Source: Gari tellinella (lineage: Eukaryota; Mollusca; Bivalvia; Cardiida; Psammobiidae). From it: DNA of 64,000 bases. Location: positions 51,008,999 through 51,072,998 of the forward strand of contig OV277863.1 in assembly GCA_922989275.2 (NCBI GenBank), in the 5' to 3' direction. Both the position numbers and the translations under genes were made by a program. Shown here piece after piece: positions 17,313 through 28,044 of the stretch. The notes beneath the pieces were generated by a model, which worked only from the letters and a program-made list of their open reading frames with translations, was not told where the DNA came from and did no database searches. Each line of letters starts with the position of its first letter. The stretch's first letter is position 1.

Positions 17313-17712
17313 AAAATGACCCGATCAACTCCGCAAAAGGCTAGATCCTTAAACAAAATTCTGTATCATAAAGACGCCTTATTCGGTCCCGCGATGCAGA
17401 AAGTTTTTGCGCACCATTTTCGCGCATGTAACAGTGCTATGTAACAGTTAACTGTTGCCCGCTAGCCTCAGTCTGGTAAATATTTGCGGAAAACAGTCAA
17501 AAATGCTTAATATTCACTTAAATAGAGAGTCAGGTAATAATATGCACTGTTTTAGACGGGTTATTACGTCATAATGGCAGTGAAAGGACAAACAGTTACT
17601 ACTCAGTAAAGGAAGAAGGTTGCTGCTGGTAGAGATTATTGTAGAAGGCAGTGTCATTTTCAATTTCGAGACTGTAGCAAACAATTTTGGCAAAGATGAG
17701 ACGACGAATAAC

Positions 17713-17912
17713 TACAGTGGAGAAAAAAATATTCTTTCCCCATAAACGTGTTCACGCTTAATCTATTAATCCCATTGCAAACATTTTGGAGCCTGATCAG
17801 ATTAAGATGAACATTTAGAATTAACAAAACATTGTCAAATCCGCCATTCTTTTACGATGCGTTTGCGTTGCGTTTGCGTTTAAACGGGAAAGAATAAAGT
17901 TTTCTCCTTTGT
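17713..17912 (+). mobile_element. A-family MITE, degenerate and deleted
   Basis: Starts CAGTGGAGAAAAAAATATTC, ends GGGAAAGAATAAAGTTTTC. The palindrome is cut after TGGAGCCTGATCAGATTAAG; its right arm is missing. Confidence 0.75.
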
Positions 17913-18015
17913 ATGCATCTAATCGGAGTCTGGCCAGTCTGCAATTTTGAGGTAAATTGACCGTTTTCTCCTTGAAATTACATTAATCCCTGTCCCAGTT
18001 AGTCCATTTTTGACG

Positions 18016-18405
18016 TTTAACTCTTTCACTACCAACAGTTCCGTGACTTTTTTACCCCTTCACCGTTTCATTGTCGTCTGCTTTAATGTTGTTGTCTGCA
18101 ATGTCGTTCAAAGTTAACAAATATAGCAGTATGACTTTTATTGTGCGTGAAGTTTGGCCAATTTTTTTATAGAAAGATTTGGTAGAACGAGTGTTTATAT
18201 TGAATTTAAGCCAAAAACACAATTAATGTTTCTTCGGTCAAAATGTCCATTACGTAACTTAGAGAAAAAACAGCGAACAACACTTTTAAGCAGACGATAT
18301 TTTATCGATGAAAGCGCTAGAATAAATGTCTTTGGGAACAGCTGCAAGCATTTCTGTAAGGAAGAAATCGTTGTTCGGAGGGCCGACGTTGGGAGGGACT
18401 GTATC
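18016..18405. mobile_element. P1 left half joined to C right half
   Basis: TTTAACTCTTTCACTACCAA and the GTCGTCTGCTTTAATGTTG interior are P1-like. AAGCAGACGATATTTTATCG then AAATCGTTGTTCGGAGGGCC and GGGAGGGACTG are C-like. The central palindrome is absent. Confidence 0.55.
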
Positions 18406-18409
18406 TTGA

Positions 18410-19084
18410 TGTCACCGAAGTACAAGGTGGTCGTTCTTTGTTGTTTTGCATACATACTGAATAGTTTTGCATACAGCCAAACTTGAATCATACGACCACG
18501 CAGTAAAGTGAGATGTAAACCCCATACGGCAGATCAGTGCTTACTGCAAGCTAACATATTAAAGGGACTTTCTGTATTAATGTTATCCTACATGAATCAA
18601 CCATGCACATGTGTTGGTTCCTGCAAATTGGTATTATATTGAAAGTTAGCCTAGTACAAGACTGACTGTTTACCAGTCGGTAGAAACATCAAGCTGGTCA
18701 ATGGTAAACGTCTCGACATCACAAACGAATTCCAAGTTATTGAGATGTTTTGCGAGATGGTCACAGATAAGCAATACGGAACAATGATAAGGAAAACTAT
18801 ATGTCATAGGCTGTCAAATTAGTCTACCCAATGAGACCGGGTTGCTTGATAAATCATGTTAGATATTGGACATTTGTTCAGATGATGAAATTGAACGAGT
18901 CATACGCATAAATAGCTAGCAAGATAATTGTACCAGATGGAATCTGTTTATCGAATGCAGTAGTGCACAGTGACAATCTAACAAATACCTAGCTAAACGG
19001 GTACAGAACAATGGAAACAGTTTGAATTTAACATTTGAACACAAACTCCGAACAATTAAGTACCTGGATAATATATTTTGACAA
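18410..19084. other. No feature recognised
   Basis: Mixed sequence without a supported frame, repeat or palindrome. Short open frames on both strands lack codon structure or motifs. Confidence 0.4.
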
Positions 19085-19200
19085 GTCTGAAATTGTTCTC
19101 AAGCTGTTGGTTGGTCAGATTGGATTAGACTGCTCAAAACTGACCAATCAAAGGCTAATGAACGATCCCAGATTCAACTAAAACGCTCTTTTAGCATATA
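19085..19200. mobile_element. H-family foldback, degenerate
   Basis: GTCTGAAATTGTTCTCAAGC, TTGGTCAGATTGGATTAG, CAAAACTGACCAATCAAAG and ATTCAACTAAAACGCTCTTT follow the order of H motifs. Confidence 0.5.
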
Positions 19201-19873
19201 TATATGACCAAAACAAGTCACGCGAAACACAGACATATTGTATTGCGTAACAGTCCAGACCACGTCAATTAATTAACTCAAGTTTATCGTCCCATAAAGG
19301 TCGTTGTTGATTAACACGTTTGGAAGTGTACACCTGTAGATGCTAGTGGTTTTAAAACGGGATGAGGGGCTGATCTTGATATGCGCTGTTTGCAATGTCA
19401 TTGTTGTGGTTTTCTCAAGGCATGGGGTAGATCATTTCACAGAAAACATAACAAAATTGATTTTATCCCTTGTTCCACAAACAAGTTGTTCCCTCATGGT
19501 ATAAAAACAAAAATAAATATAAACTGTAGTGTTAGATTTATTTTCTCACCTCGTCAACCCTAAAAACGCGTTTAACTTGCTATACAGTGGCGAGTTGTAT
19601 TTTAATGCGCTAATGCATGCATGACGACGTCATGACGACGTCATAACAACGGCAATAACAACCAACCATAAGATACTTCGGTTTGTCTGTCCGGACAGAT
19701 AAGGTAATCTCACCCCCTAGATTTCGGGATACCTCAAGATCTCTGTTCGCGTTTATGCCACGACATTGGTCCGATCTCAACCAGTTTGGAGCAGATATAG
19801 ATACCGGATAATTCGACCTCTGAAGAGTTTACAAGCTTTTTGCCATTCAGTTGAAAATTATTCGTGAGACGTT
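19201..19873. other. No gene; short CRE-like direct repeat
   Basis: Nothing coding. TGACGACGTCA occurs twice in tandem around 19620-19642; otherwise unremarkable. Confidence 0.4.
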
Positions 19874-19875
19874 AC

Positions 19876-20268
19876 AACCCTTTCACTCTGATTGACGCCA
19901 TTAACCCGTTACCCCATAGCCTGTTTCTAGTTTTGAAAATAGGTGAGTACTTAAAGCAGGTTGAAAGTAAAGCAGAATGCGCCCTCATGCGCATTCTGCT
20001 TTACTTTCAGCCTGCTATAAGTTACCACCTGCTAGAATTAAGAAAATATTCCTTCTGCTACATATTCATGACTGTATTGATTGAAATTATTTTCTTCCGC
20101 GGAGGATTAAACAGAATGCGCTAAAAGGCGCTTCTATAAGGTAAAGAGTAAAGCGCATTTGGAAACAGTTTTAATACGTTTTTACATCAGTTTTACTGCC
20201 TTTATTCTAACATTGAACTAAAATTGCAGACAACAATATTGAAGCAGGTGACATTATAGAGTTTAAGG
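19876..20268. mobile_element. P1-family MITE split by an E element
   Basis: Left part AACCCTTTCACTCTGATTGA, right part GCAGACAACAATATTGAAGC..GTTTAAGGGG. The E element at 19915-20147 interrupts GACGCCATTAA / AAGCGCATTTG at a TTAA. Confidence 0.7.
19915..20147. mobile_element. E-family MITE nested in P1
   Basis: TTAA at 19911-19914, right TTAA decayed to GTAA (20148-20151). Palindrome AATGCGCCCTCATGCGCATT with AAAGCAGGTTGAAAGTAAAG arms; right end GCGCTTCTATAAGGTAAAG. Confidence 0.8.
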
Positions 20269-20335
20269 GGCAAACTTCTGACGATACATTTGATAATGAA
20301 ATGGTTGACGGCTTCGTTTATTTAACCCATTTGTG

Positions 20336-20546
20336 CCCACGATCCCATATATGGGACATAGGCAAACAGTGTAGACTCTGATCAGACGCCGCATGATACG
20401 GCGTCTGTTCAGAGTTTACACTGTTTGCTGATAGGAATTTCGATATATAACAAAATAAAAATGAAAGTTTTGACCAGGCATCCTTTTGATAAAACATGGA
20501 ATCAACCAATATATGAACATGGAAGAATCCACCGGACGTAAATGGG
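20336..20546 (+). mobile_element. P3-family TTAA MITE (211 bp)
   Basis: TTAA at 20332-20335 and 20547-20550. Ends CCCATTTGTGCCCACGATCC and CGTAAATGGG. Core GCAAACAGTGTAGACTCTGA, palindrome GACGCCGCATGATACGGCGTC, then CTGATAGGAATTTC. Best P3 reference. Confidence 0.9.
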
Positions 20547-20567
20547 TTAATGCTAACTGGTTGGACT

Positions 20568-20583
20568 AATGTTTTCTCTACTG
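20568..20583 (+). mobile_element. Residual A terminal repeat
   Basis: AATGTTTTCTCTACTG followed by TA, directly adjoining the intact A copy at 20586; an A right end whose body is gone. Confidence 0.5.
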
Positions 20584-20585
20584 TA

Positions 20586-20831
20586 CAGTGGAGAATCTGT
20601 TATTCTTTCCCAATAAACGCGTTTACGCTGAAACTATTATTTGCAGTGCAAACAGTTTGGAGCCAGATCAGACGCCGGGTAACCCGGCGTCTGATCAGGC
20701 TCCAAACTGTTTGCCACCAAGATAAACAAGAATTATCAGAATTGTCCAAAAGTTGTTCTTTTCTATGTTTTAGTGCTTTGCGTTTGCGTGCGTTTGCGTT
20801 TAAACGGGAAAGAATAACAGATTCTCCACTG
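20586..20831 (+). mobile_element. A-family MITE, full length (246 bp)
   Basis: TA on both sides (20584-20585, 20832-20833). Intact palindrome, both ends the CTGTT / AACAG variant. Confidence 0.93.
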
Positions 20832-21516
20832 TAGTTCTTTGAATGAGTTTTCCTTCAGTACGCTGAATTGTAATTATAATTAAAATGAACGTCGATATCT
20901 CAAACTCGCATAAATCCAATGTTTCCATATTGCAACAATTGAATTACATTATTTCGACGTCGCTAAAGTCAAACATATATTTACTTAAAAGTTAAAGAGA
21001 AAGAGACACGTTTTAACTTTAAACTACGAATATTCCTGATTTAACCGAGTTAGTTAGGGATACCGAAGTTGACTGTCTAAACATAAAACAGGCAACCTTC
21101 ACAAAGTCGTTAAAGTTGGACTTTTCAGTCTGTAATGTCCGGCGGCACAGTCTTCTCGTGATACAACTCGCATACCGTTAAAACAAATCTAATTATAACA
21201 CTCTAAGACTCTACTTAATCTTCCTGTAACCTGAATTTAATGAATAACCTGAAGGTGTGTGCTTGGATTTCACAAGGTTTATGACTGTTATTATCACTAT
21301 AATGAGTATTTGGGCAAATTATTAACAAAAAGTAGCAATCATTTTCTGTAGCACGCGACCTGTCTGATATTTATAAACAGTTGGTATCTAAAATGTTTTG
21401 ATTCGTCAGAAGTAATGTAACATTGACTTATAGCGGCACTTATAAGGTACGCGAAATAAGACAGTAGATACATTGGTGAAAATCAAGATCAATAGTATCA
21501 GCTTGCAAGGTTAAGT
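20832..21516. other. No gene; M-family traces
   Basis: ACGTCGATATCTCAAACTCG near 20886 and AACCGAGTTAGTTAGGGATA near 21042 resemble M ends. No coding evidence. Confidence 0.35.
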
Positions 21517-21532
21517 TACAGTCGAACCCTTA

Positions 21533-21778
21533 CAGTGGAGAATCTGTTATTCTATCCCAATAAACGCGTTTACGCTAAAGCTAGTTTTTGCAGTGCAAAC
21601 AGTTTGGAGCCAGATCAGACGCCGGGTCACCCGGCGTCTGACCAGGCTCCATACTGTTTGCCACCAAGATAAACATGAATTATCAGAATTGTCCAAAAGT
21701 TGTTCTTTTCTACGTTTTAGTGCTTTGCGTTTGCGTACGTTTGCGTTTAAACGGGAAAGAATAACAGATTCTCCACTG
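21533..21778 (+). mobile_element. A-family MITE nested in an M end (246 bp)
   Basis: TA on both sides (21531-21532, 21779-21780). Flanks ACAGTCGAACCCT and ACTCAAACTCGCCTAA join into an M-type end once the element is removed. The core has a CACCC centre (GGGTCACCC). Confidence 0.92.
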
Positions 21779-21844
21779 TATAACTCAAACTCGCCTAACC
21801 CCAATACCCCCTCACTGACTCACCCGAGTAGAATAGTTATTTAC

Positions 21845-22014
21845 AAACAATTTGCATCCTGAGCAGACGCCGCGTTACGCGGCGTCTGATCAGGATTCAA
21901 ACTGCTTACACTCAGTTCAATATGTCTTAATTCAAAATAACTAGAAATGAAATTTGAGAAATAAAGCTGACGATGATTATTTCAAAACTATGACATCATG
22001 TCAGTGAAGGGGTT
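21845..22014. mobile_element. P1-family MITE, left end missing
   Basis: Perfect core GCAGACGCCGCGTTACGCGG with complement, then ACACTCAGTTCAATATGTCT and right end GTCAGTGAAGGGGTTA. Confidence 0.7.
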
Positions 22015-22127
22015 ACATGTAAATATAATTAATCCACAAGTCTTAAGGTCAATTTCAATAAATCAATCTCACTGAAATATATATAACACATACGTATTGC
22101 AAAGTTAAAACGTAGTTAAGCCACGTT

Positions 22128-22320
22128 TTAACCCATTTGTGCCCACGAACCCATATATATCCGACATAGACAAACAGTGTCGACTCTGATATTCAGATTC
22201 TAGGTATTTTGACTTAATTAAAATTGAAATGAGTGCCAAACAGTTCAGATTCTGATCAGACGCCGCATTACGGGGCGTCTTATCAGGATCCAAACTGTTT
22301 GCCAAAAAATATTATACTTA
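22128..22320. mobile_element. P3 left end joined to a P1-type core
   Basis: TTAACCCATTTGTGCCCACG to CAAACAGTGTCGACTCTGAT is P3. It then changes to TGAGTGCCAAACAGTTCAGA and a P1-type palindrome. A recombinant or a nested pair of fragments. Confidence 0.6.
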
Positions 22321-22487
22321 GGGTAAGGTAGAAAATGGATTAATAATATGTTATATGTTTTAAAATATCAATTACTTTAGAAACATACCGCAAATAAATA
22401 AATATCCATATAAAGCCATCTGTGTCTATAGTGACTCGTACTTCTATAAACCATGCTCGCTTAAATCATTTTGTAATTGTCCATTAA

Positions 22488-22679
22488 CCCATTTTTGCCC
22501 ACGATCCCATATATTGGACATAGGCAAACAGTGTAGACTCTGATCAGACGCTGCATTATGCTGATAGGAATTTCAATTTAAAACAAAATGAAAATGAAAA
22601 GTTTGACCAGACATCCCTTTGATAAAAAATGGACTAATCTTATATATAAACATGGAATAATCTACTGGGCATAAATGTG
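22488..22679 (+). mobile_element. P3-family MITE with deleted palindrome arm
   Basis: TTAA at 22484-22487 and 22680-22683. Matches 20336-20546, but after GATCAGACGCTGCATTATG the right palindrome arm is missing up to CTGATAGGAATTTC. Confidence 0.85.
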
Positions 22680-22834
22680 TTAAGTTGATGATTAGTCTAA
22701 GTTTGACTTTAGCGAGTCCGATTTCGAGAGATTCGACTGTATTTTAGAAACAGAGAACCAAGTAAAAGTGGTTGTATATTGTTTGAACCAGCACATTGTC
22801 TAATCAAGATGATGCTTTATTGTAACATTTACAG

Positions 22835-22964
22835 TCGCATTGACAGGGCAGTAAATATTATGCGAAGGCATCTAGAGCCTGGGGAGCTTTCAGTTCTTCC
22901 CTCAGTGCTTTTATTTAGATACAGTTATACAGAAGAAGACGGTGTTTTAAAAACAACACAGTGG
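22835..22964 (+). CDS. Candidate exon of an unidentified gene
   Basis: An acceptor (TTGTAACATTTACAG) and a donor (GTAAGA) bracket 130 nt with one protein-like frame: RIDRAVNIMRRHLEPGELSV..VLLFRYSYTEEDGVLKTTQW. Its composition and codon pattern look like real coding sequence, unlike the surrounding repeats. I do not recognise the family and found no partner exons nearby, so it may be part of a long-intron gene or a pseudogene relic. Confidence 0.4.
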
Positions 22965-23383
22965 GTAAGAATATATGTCTTTTGTAAGTAGCTTCCAAAC
23001 AGATACGATTGAAAAGTTGCCTTTGAATTGAATCTACACTGTTTTCAACAGCAGGTGTTTATATCTAGTTGCGTAGTAACGTTTTGGCATATTATGGGAA
23101 CACCATTAAATATTCTTAAGAAACATTCTGCTTTACGATCAAACTGTATAAAGCAATACTCCACTAGGGTATAGGAAATTTTATATGGTGCATATTCATA
23201 AGTGTTTAAATAGGGTTTATTGTCTGTGGGGGAATAAATCAACGACGTCAAAACGTGTTGGGTCATTGGCGCAGAAACGTGACTTTAGAAAGTAATGAAA
23301 GTAAAATGTATCCTCAGGACTCAACAAAACCTGAAACGCTTAAATACATTCAACCATAGAGACGAGTTTATTCGTCATGAATA

Positions 23384-23545
23384 AAGAGTGTACATGTAGA
23401 GAGTACACATATGTTATGCAAATACAGTGTAGACCCTGATCAACGGAGTCTTCTGATCGGAGTCTGCACTGTTTGTCATTTTGCAATATATTATAAAACT
23501 CAACCCATAATAATCTAACATGCAAGTTTTTTAAACTTAAATGAT
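23384..23545. repeat. R-family element
   Basis: GAGTACACATATGTTATGCA, CAGTGTAGACCCTGATCAAC, GGAGTC..TGATCGGAGTC and CTGTTTGTCATTTTGCAA. A short palindromic core flanked as in the copy at 28455. Confidence 0.55.
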
Positions 23546-23639
23546 CTCGATAAATATAGTTTTCTGTTTTCCAATACAAATATGATAAGAGACTGTGCCA
23601 AAACCTGTTTTCTAATTTTACAGAGACGTCAATTTTTAC

Positions 23640-24023
23640 TATGTAAATAATGTACATTATTATTAATCATATCATGCCATCTTATTTTGAACTTTAAGTT
23701 ATCGCAATATATGTATTTTAAATACTGGACATCAGAGAACTTTATCTAGAGATTCTTGAATACTCTTATCAATATTTATACTCTTTATGTTTAACACCTA
23801 TTTTAATATGTGAAATCAGCTTTGGAACTTATAAAATTGGTTCAATTATTGGTGTCATAATGCAATGTTTTATATGTATTGTATGGCATATAATGCCATT
23901 AATATCATCTCTTATAATTCCATTAAGGAATGGCGTTGCGCTTTTTTAATGTAAGTATTGTATATTGTATGTATGTTTATTGGATGTGCAATGATGAGAT
24001 GTAAATAAAGATTCTATCTATCT
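23640..24023 (+). mobile_element. Possible LINE 3' tail
   Basis: Ends GATGTAAATAAAGATTCTAT followed by CTATCT, an arrangement typical of non-LTR retrotransposon 3' ends (AATAAA plus a short tail repeat). No coding part is recognised. Low confidence. Confidence 0.3.
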
Positions 24024-24075
24024 GCAAGGCAAAAAAAAGAACTGTTGATATTCCGGTTTTAATTAGAACTATTAA

Positions 24076-24286
24076 CACCTTCACTGCCTTACCCCGAGCA
24101 CAACAGTTTTTTTGCAAACAGTTTGGATCCTGATCAGACGCCGCGTTACGCGGCGTCTGATCAGGATCCAAACTGTTTGACACTCATTTCAATATTTCTT
24201 CAGTCAAAAATAGTAAAAATTAAAATTTAAGAAATAAAAGCAGACGGCAATTGTTTAAAATTGATGACGTCACGACAGTGAAGGGG
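24076..24286 (+). mobile_element. P1-family TTAA MITE (211 bp)
   Basis: TTAA at 24072-24075 and 24287-24290. Perfect core palindrome (GATCAGACGCCGCG / CGCGGCGTCTGATC) with GTTTGGATCCT arms; right end GACGTCACGACAGTGAAGGGG. Confidence 0.92.
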
Positions 24287-24389
24287 TTAAGCCATGTGCA
24301 TTTTAACACATAGGTTGTACGTTCAATCCTGTCCTCCTCCTGTTTATCTTATGAGACTTTGAACTCAGACTCGTCAAAGTAAAACTCAT

Positions 24390-24530
24390 TGTTTACACTT
24401 ATCCTGTCGTAATATCGTCTGCTTTAAATGCAATTGAGATTTATGCATTTTTCTAATAAAGAGTGTCAAACAGTTTGATTCCAAATCAGACTTCACGTTG
24501 CGTGGCGTCTGATATCGATCCAGGCTGTTC
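24390..24530. mobile_element. P1-family core fragment
   Basis: ATCGTCTGCTTTAAATGCAA, GAGTGTCAAACAGTTTGATT, TCAGACTTCACGTTGCGTGG: P1 order with a degraded palindrome. Confidence 0.5.
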
Positions 24531-24568
24531 AAACCAGTCGTCTCGCGATCGCTAGTATAAGAGTTTAA

Positions 24569-24771
24569 CCCCTTCACTGCCTTACCCCGAGTACAGTAGA
24601 TATTTGCAAACATTTTGGGTCCGGATCAGACGCCGCGTAACGCGGCGTCTGATCAGAATCCAAATTGTTTGTCACTCGTTTCAATATTTCTTCAGTCAAA
24701 ATAGCTTGTTTTTTAGAAATAGAATCAGACGACAAATGTTTAAAATTGATGACGTCACGGCAGTTAAAGGT
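24569..24771 (+). mobile_element. P1-family TTAA MITE (203 bp)
   Basis: TTAA at 24565-24568 and 24772-24775. Same subtype and orientation as 24076 (CCCCTTCACTGCCTTACCCC, GTCACGGCAGTTAAAGG). Confidence 0.9.
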
Positions 24772-24779
24772 TTAAAGTA

Positions 24780-25620
24780 CGACAATCAAAACAAGCACAA
24801 CCAAACACGGTAATGTCCTCAGACATTTGACATTAGCTGTCCAATTTGTCTGCCAGACGGGGGAGAACTGTTGGATAATTCATGTTTTGTTATATTCACC
24901 AAATCCTTAGTGGACGCCTTCTTATAACGAATCTAGGGAGGGTGGCTGGACATTCGTATTAAGAGTATATTGTAGCAATTCATTTGTTAGGATTGTGTCG
25001 GTCTCTAGGTTAACATACGGAAAATTCCTACGGTTTCGGCGTGAATTAATATATACATTTAGTTGAACTTCGATAGATATAGCTTGCTAAAGTCGAACGT
25101 TCCAATATTTCTGCAGGTATTGTTTAATATTTCAATCTTATCTACGTGAACCACACTCATATCTTAACCATCGACCCCTGAAACTGTTCATGGTCAATTC
25201 AAATTTCTAGTTAAGTTGAATTTTTATAATTTTTAACATTATCGCGCAACGGCCTATGTTTCAAGGAAAGAAGATATACAGTGTGTTTTGTATTTGAAGA
25301 GCCGCTTCGAAATACATGCCGTTGTGCGATAATGCACAGTACTTTGGCTTTGACATTTATGGTAGATAACTTCTTTTAAATGATGTTATCGAAATATGGT
25401 GTATTATATTTGGAGTGCATGTCCCCCCGTAGATTTAAGGTGTAAAGAAAAGACCCCGGCGTAAAAGGTACTGTGTATGTGTCGGTAGAGACTTCATTGA
25501 CCTCAATGTTTTGCGACTTCCGAGGGTCGGATAGGGTTGTTATAGATAGAAATTGATCTTATATGTAATCTTTTGGGTTTTTTTTGCGTTCGATTGTATA
25601 TTTTTATTCATAATCGATTG
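24780..25620. other. No gene recognised
   Basis: Traces of TA-type MITE ends (TTATAACGAATCTAGGGAGG near 24923, GTTGAACTTCGATAGATA near 25062) but no complete element and no coding evidence. Confidence 0.35.
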
Positions 25621-25626
25621 AGAATT

Positions 25627-25851
25627 GACTGCACAACAGTACTCGGAATGAAGTCGGTGCGTTTCGTGAAGAACGTTTGCCGCAGGAGTTGGGACAACTT
25701 TCCCAGGTATATACTATGTAAAAAAATGAGTTGTAGGTCAGAATATAGTGTTTGATCATGGAAACGGGTGTTTGTATGGTTTTATTTACTTTATTTGTGT
25801 TTAGAGGTGTTATATTCGTGCAAAGCATGTGTCTGACACCTGTGCTTTGAA
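25627..25851 (+). repeat. Dispersed repeat, second copy
   Basis: Direct-orientation partner of 1333-1563, sharing CTCGGAATGAAGTCGGTGCG and TTTATTTGTGTTTAGAGGTG-like sequence. Confidence 0.65.
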
Positions 25852-26138
25852 ATAATAGTTTAGAGCTCACAAATGCATGAGCATAAAATGGTTAAAGCGG
25901 ACGCTTATTTTAGACGATGAAAGAATAAAGGTTCAAATTAATTTAAATCTTGCCATTGTTTCATTTTCAACAATTGTGTTGGCGAATCATAAACTGCTGA
26001 AAGGTCGAAATTTAATTGAAACATGAAAATAAATAGGCTGCTCTATCAGACTTCTAGGTACTGCTAATCAACCCATGTATACCTGGATTTTACAATGAAC
26101 CCTCCCTATGTGATTTCCGGAAGATTTCATTGTACGTA

Positions 26139-27121
26139 CGAGGGGTGTTCAAAAAATACGCGGACAGATGCTGCCATTCCCTCAGTTTTTGTCTGAGCGG
26201 CGCGAAACTTGCACATAATGATGCCCAAAGAATTCTGTACCCAGAGTTTAACTTTGCCGACATTATCTTTACGCATGATAAATGTATGGTTGTTATGGTA
26301 ACGTCACCTCGTAACACCCGGCCCAAAATGTAACAAAACACAAACTTGTGCCGCTCCGAAAATGACGTCTACCATTTGCGTCTGATCCAATATTGTCTCC
26401 AAAATCTTAGCACAGTATGGCGCCAGATCTTGACACGACGTCAGTGACGTCACATCAACGTCTGACGTCATTTGAGCGTTAGCGGCCATTTTGTTTATAC
26501 AAGGTTCATCAAAATGAGCATCGAACAGAAAAAGGCGGTTAAAGTCTGTGTTCTCAATGCAAAAAACAGAAAAGAAACTATGGAAATGTTGGTCAAGGCA
26601 TACGGCGATGCTGCAATGAAGAAAACGGCATTGCATAAGTGATACTTGAGGTATGAAGACGGATAGGGAAGTGTGATGGACGAACAACGCACCAAACTGA
26701 CAACGTCAATAACGTCGCAGAACATTCCGGAAATCAAAGGGCTCCTGGATAAAGACAGACGTATCACGGTTAGAGAAGTTAGCCAGCGGGTAGACTGTAG
26801 TGTTGGGACAATACATACTGTAGTTCATGACAGTTTAAATATGAGGAGATTATACGCGAGATAGATCCCTAAAATGCTGTCGGAGTGTCAGAAAGCTAAA
26901 AGGGTGGAGTCGTCAACGTGACGTTGGATGACATTGGGCCGGGTGTGACGACCCAACGTTACCATAACAACAGACGTTTGATCATGCTTGAAGTCAATTA
27001 TATCAAATTTTCACTGGAAATACAGAATTCTCTGGGCATCATTATGTGCAAGTTTCGCGCCGTTCAGACAAAATCTGAGGAAATGGCAGCATCTGTCCGC
27101 GTATTTTTTGAACACCCCTCG
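26139..27121 (+). mobile_element. Mariner-like element with about 200-bp inverted repeats
   Basis: TA at 26137-26138 and 27122-27123. Ends CGAGGGGTGTTCAAAAAATA and its complement. The inverted repeats extend from 26139 to about 26335 and from about 26926 to 27121, diverging only slowly inward. Between them is the N-terminal part of a transposase; the catalytic part is deleted. 983 bp in total. Confidence 0.85.
26514..26930 (+). pseudogene. Mariner transposase N-terminal domain, broken
   Basis: The frame from ATG at 26514 reads MSIEQKKAVKVCVLNAKNRK.., a helix-turn-helix opening as in mariner transposases. It continues past in-frame TGA (about 26640) and TAG into MDEQRTKLTTSI and IPEIKGLLDKDRRITVREVS.., the second helix-turn-helix. 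Further stops at 26862 and about 26919 follow. The region matches the DNA-binding half of mariner proteins; the DDD/DDE catalytic half is absent, so it cannot act in trans. Confidence 0.75.
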
Positions 27122-27123
27122 TA

Positions 27124-27836
27124 TATAATGGGGATCTAACGACACTGCAATGTACTTAAATATTCTTGTGTGAATCTAGTCAACTCTTACATAGCCAATA
27201 TCAATCACAGCATAGACTGCATTATCCGACAACTGTATTATCCCTTGCTTGTTCAAAAGTTTATATTTACATTCAACCTGTAAAGTCCTTATGTAATCCT
27301 ATTGAAAAATATGCAGTCATCTGCCGATGAACCTACACTTCGAATCTGGATTTAACCAGTTCGGATTTCCCCCGTGCTATCCGTGGACTTCTTCAAATAG
27401 ACTTCATCGGGCACTTAACACTAAGCTCCCATTGGTCGACGGTAATATGACACTAGCGGAGTGATACAGACCCATAGGTCGTTGCCATCGCGTTGCTATG
27501 TGTGTAAATGGGTTAAGAAATCAACCGCGACCTGTAATTTTAGAATGTGCTTTGGCAATAGATATTCAAGTTGCACTGTTATTTGTTTGCCTTGTAAGTC
27601 ATTTCCATTCACAGAGAGAAAGTTTACTGGAAAAAATCCTGAATGTTTAATACAGTTACAGTACATGTAGTTGGGACTACTTTCTCACCATATTTAGAAA
27701 CTGGAATGGCTATTACATCGACATTACATCTATCAAACCTCTTTGACCGGTATATGATAAATTCTTATACAGAAAAACAAATCTGGCCAATAAACACATT
27801 AAATTGACAAGACAGAAAATATAAATATAAATATAA
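27124..27836. other. No feature recognised
   Basis: No supported frame or repeat. Short open frames only. Confidence 0.4.
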
Positions 27837-27995
27837 GGAATAAACAACATCTCTTTGCCGCTCATGACGGTATGACTATATTAGCTTCGGGGGGTAAATT
27901 TATCGAAAACGCCCTTCGGGCGTTTACGGAATTTACCCCCTGCGAAGCTAATGTAGTCATACCGTCATGAACGTCAAAAATATGTTGTTTATTCC
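27837..27995. mobile_element. Foldback element, long hairpin
   Basis: Outer arms GGAATAAACAACAT and complement. Inner arms CATGACGGTATGACTA, TTAGCTTCG and GGTAAAT, with a centre AACGCCCTTCGGGCGTTT. About 70-nt arms with few mismatches. Confidence 0.8.
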
Positions 27996-28044
27996 TATAA
28001 TAAACTCCAGTTTGCCAAGCGGACTCTTGTCTATTTAACTTTAA

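Larger units (their letters stand above)
15377..17540. repeat. Region bounded by 24-bp inverted repeats
   Basis: TTATTACCCGACTCTCTATT.. (15377-15400) and its near-perfect complement (17517-17540) bracket the 152-bp array, microsatellite and hairpin. It may be one composite element; target duplication not clear. Confidence 0.4.

Noticed and set aside
17092..17328. Arg/Leu-rich minus-strand frame
   Set aside because: Produced by the GACGCA microsatellite and the end of the tandem array.
26495..26767. Minus-strand frames over the mariner relic
   Set aside because: Shadows of the transposase frame on the + strand, which has the recognisable helix-turn-helix motifs.
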